Source: an uncultured Dehalococcoidia bacterium
GTDB lineage: Bacteria; Chloroflexota; Dehalococcoidia; Lucifugimonadales; UBA1127
Direction: 5' to 3'
DNA length: 64,000 nucleotides
NCBI GenBank assembly: GCA_951812285.1
Contig: OX638292.1
Coordinates: forward strand, 2,441,001-2,505,000
Shown here in pieces: positions 62,722 through 64,000 of this stretch (its first letter is position 1; every line of letters begins with the position of its first letter). The notes under the pieces are model-generated. The model did no database searches and was not told the origin of the DNA. It was given only the letters and a program-made list of their open reading frames with translations. Position numbers and translations under genes: made by a program.

Positions 62722-63963
62722 ATGACACCCTTCGACGCCGACAACCAGCGCTTCGTCTCCCGCCTGCGCGACGAAGTCGCGTCGTGGCAGCAGGACGGGA
62801 CCATCTCCGACGAGCAGGCCCACGCCATCCTCGCCCGCTACCCCGAGAACGTCCCCGGCTACGAGGCCTCCCGCAGGCGGCAGCCTCTGGTCGTTGCGCT
62901 CTCGGTCCTCGGCGCCGTGCTCATCGGACTGGGCGTCATCTCCTTCTACGCCGCCAACTGGGACGAGATTTCCCGCACCGTCAGGCTGGTGTCCCTAATT
63001 GCCGGCGTGCTCCTCTCCTACGGCGCTGGCTACTACGTCTGGCAGCGGACCAGCTATTCCGCCGTCGCCGTCGCCCTGGTGCTGTTGGGCTGCATCATTT
63101 ACGGGGCCGGCGTGCACCTCATCGGCCAGATTTACCACATCGACGTGAACAATCCCAACCTCTCGCTGTTCTGGTTCCTCGGTGTCGCGCCAATGGCCTA
63201 CGTGACCCGCTCCCGGCCGGTCATGTTCCTCGCCATCGTGCTCTTCTTGGCCGCCGTGGCCTTCCGGCTGCAGGACTGGCTGGAGGGCTTCGGCGATTCG
63301 GAGGCCGGCATCGCGGGCTTTGTCCTCTACCTCACCCTCGGCGCATTCCTCTACGCCGTTGGCAAGGCCAAGCGATTGTTCGACGGCTGGGAAGCCATAG
63401 GCGGCCTCTTCATGGGCCTGGGGTTGGTCACCGCCTTCTTCGCCCTCTACCTGTTCACCTTCCACGACCTCTTCGAGGGCGCCGATAGCATCAGCGGCGC
63501 CGGCTTCGGCTACTGGGCGCTCGCCTACGTCGCGTCGGCCGTCGCCATCGCCGTGACGGCGTGGCTGGCGTGGCGGCGCGCCCAGCGTGGCGAGCGTCCG
63601 CTGATCGACCTCGCCGAGGTCGCCGCCATCGTCGTCCTGCTCGGCGTTGCCCACGTGGCGGGGCTGGTTCCCGTCGACTGGGACCCCTTCTACCCCATCG
63701 TGTTCAACGCGCTGTTCGCCCTGTCCGCGCTGGGGCTGATGGCCTCGGGGTACCTGCAGGACCACGAGGCCCGGGTCAACCTCGCCCTGGCGTTGATCGC
63801 CCTCTACCTCATCACCCGCTACTTCGAGTACTCGATTGACCTGCTCGACAGCTCGCTGGTGTTCGTCGGCGCCGGCGTGGTCCTCCTGGCCGGCGGTTAC
63901 CTCCTGGAGCGAGGCCGCCGTCAGATGCTCGCCTCGATGCGCGAGAGGGAGGGCGACGCATGA
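62722..63963 (+). CDS. DUF2157 membrane protein
   Basis: 413 residues from the ATG at 62722 (AGGA 4 nt upstream). Cytoplasmic N-domain FVSRLRDEVASWQQDGTISD, EQAHAILARY, then about eleven transmembrane helices beginning LSVLGAVLIGLGVISFYAAN WDEI, the DUF2157 hallmark. Its stop overlaps the next ATG, typical of the pair with GDYXXLXY proteins. Function unknown. Confidence 0.85.
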   Translation: MTPFDADNQRFVSRLRDEVASWQQDGTISDEQAHAILARYPENVPGYEASRRRQPLVVALSVLGAVLIGLGVISFYAANWDEISRTVRLVSLIAGVLLSYGAGYYVWQRTSYSAVAVALVLLGCIIYGAGVHLIGQIYHIDVNNPNLSLFWFLGVAPMAYVTRSRPVMFLAIVLFLAAVAFRLQDWLEGFGDSEAGIAGFVLYLTLGAFLYAVGKAKRLFDGWEAIGGLFMGLGLVTAFFALYLFTFHDLFEGADSISGAGFGYWALAYVASAVAIAVTAWLAWRRAQRGERPLIDLAEVAAIVVLLGVAHVAGLVPVDWDPFYPIVFNALFALSALGLMASGYLQDHEARVNLALALIALYLITRYFEYSIDLLDSSLVFVGAGVVLLAGGYLLERGRRQMLASMREREGDA

Positions 63964-64000
63964 AGCCGTGGGCCCGCATCGCCTTCTGGGTCGTCGTCGC
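63960..64000 (+). CDS. start of GDYXXLXY-type protein (cut by window end)
   Basis: ATG overlaps the DUF2157 stop (ATGA). Only MKPWARIAFWVVV is visible: a basic start then a hydrophobic helix, as in the exported GDYXXLXY partners that follow DUF2157 genes. Family is inferred from position. Confidence 0.6.
   Translation, partial: MKPWARIAFWVVV

Overview
The window is about 64 kb of high-GC (mid-60s %) bacterial chromosome with short gaps, many 1-14 nt gene overlaps and frequent GTG/TTG starts. Gene content suggests a free-living aerobic heterotroph: lactate permease, glycolate oxidase GlcDEF, an acyl-CoA dehydrogenase, a group D flavin monooxygenase, several SDRs and lipoproteins with typical lipoboxes. 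A Chloroflexota of the Dehalococcoidia/SAR202 type fits this mixture best, but that is inference; no rRNA is present.

Layout. 0-5 kb: lactate permease, a retropepsin-like protease with a DUF5678-type partner, acyl-CoA dehydrogenase, dCTP deaminase. 5-11 kb (minus strand): recO, an SDR, recR, a VapBC-type toxin-antitoxin pair, ybaB, dnaX and ybeY; the pair sits inside the usual dnaX-ybaB-recR order. 11-18 kb (plus): a PLP histidine decarboxylase with a tandem-ACT protein behind it, a MoxR/chelatase-like AAA+ ATPase and purL, with palindromic repeats in the gaps. 18-22 kb: accessory stretch with a low-GC DUF2806-type gene and copy A of a small repeated gene cassette. 22-31 kb: two envelope redox lipoproteins, glcDEF, a DUF3574 lipoprotein and a membrane protein fused to an endonuclease/exonuclease/phosphatase domain. 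31-38 kb: monooxygenase, small-molecule kinase, methyltransferase, SDR, amidohydrolase, FAD oxidoreductase. 38-41 kb: tRNA-Leu, tRNA-Lys, mutY, an inositol-monophosphatase-family gene. 41-44 kb: lower-GC accessory stretch starting with inverted copy B of the cassette, then a membrane protein and a repeat-bearing PPC-domain lipoprotein. 44-49 kb (minus): apparent operon of metalloprotease, PAP2 phosphatase, MFS transporter, SCO1664-family kinase-like protein and two paralogous lipoproteins. 49-57 kb: HicBA, an EF-G paralogue, an isolated phage-type portal gene beside a scaffold-like coiled-coil gene, and cysC-sat for sulfate activation. 57-64 kb: a HicAB relic, then lspA, rluD, dnaG, rpoD and a DUF2157/GDYXXLXY pair cut by the window end.

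The strongest candidate for something undescribed is the cassette at 21029-21511 and, inverted, 40826-41275. Both copies carry a 78-nt leader (ungapped, 67/78 identical by eye), a small basic protein with an NQNARKR motif, and a 27-nt element shortly after the stop (22/27 identical). The coding parts have diverged more than the flanks, and each copy borders a lower-GC stretch.
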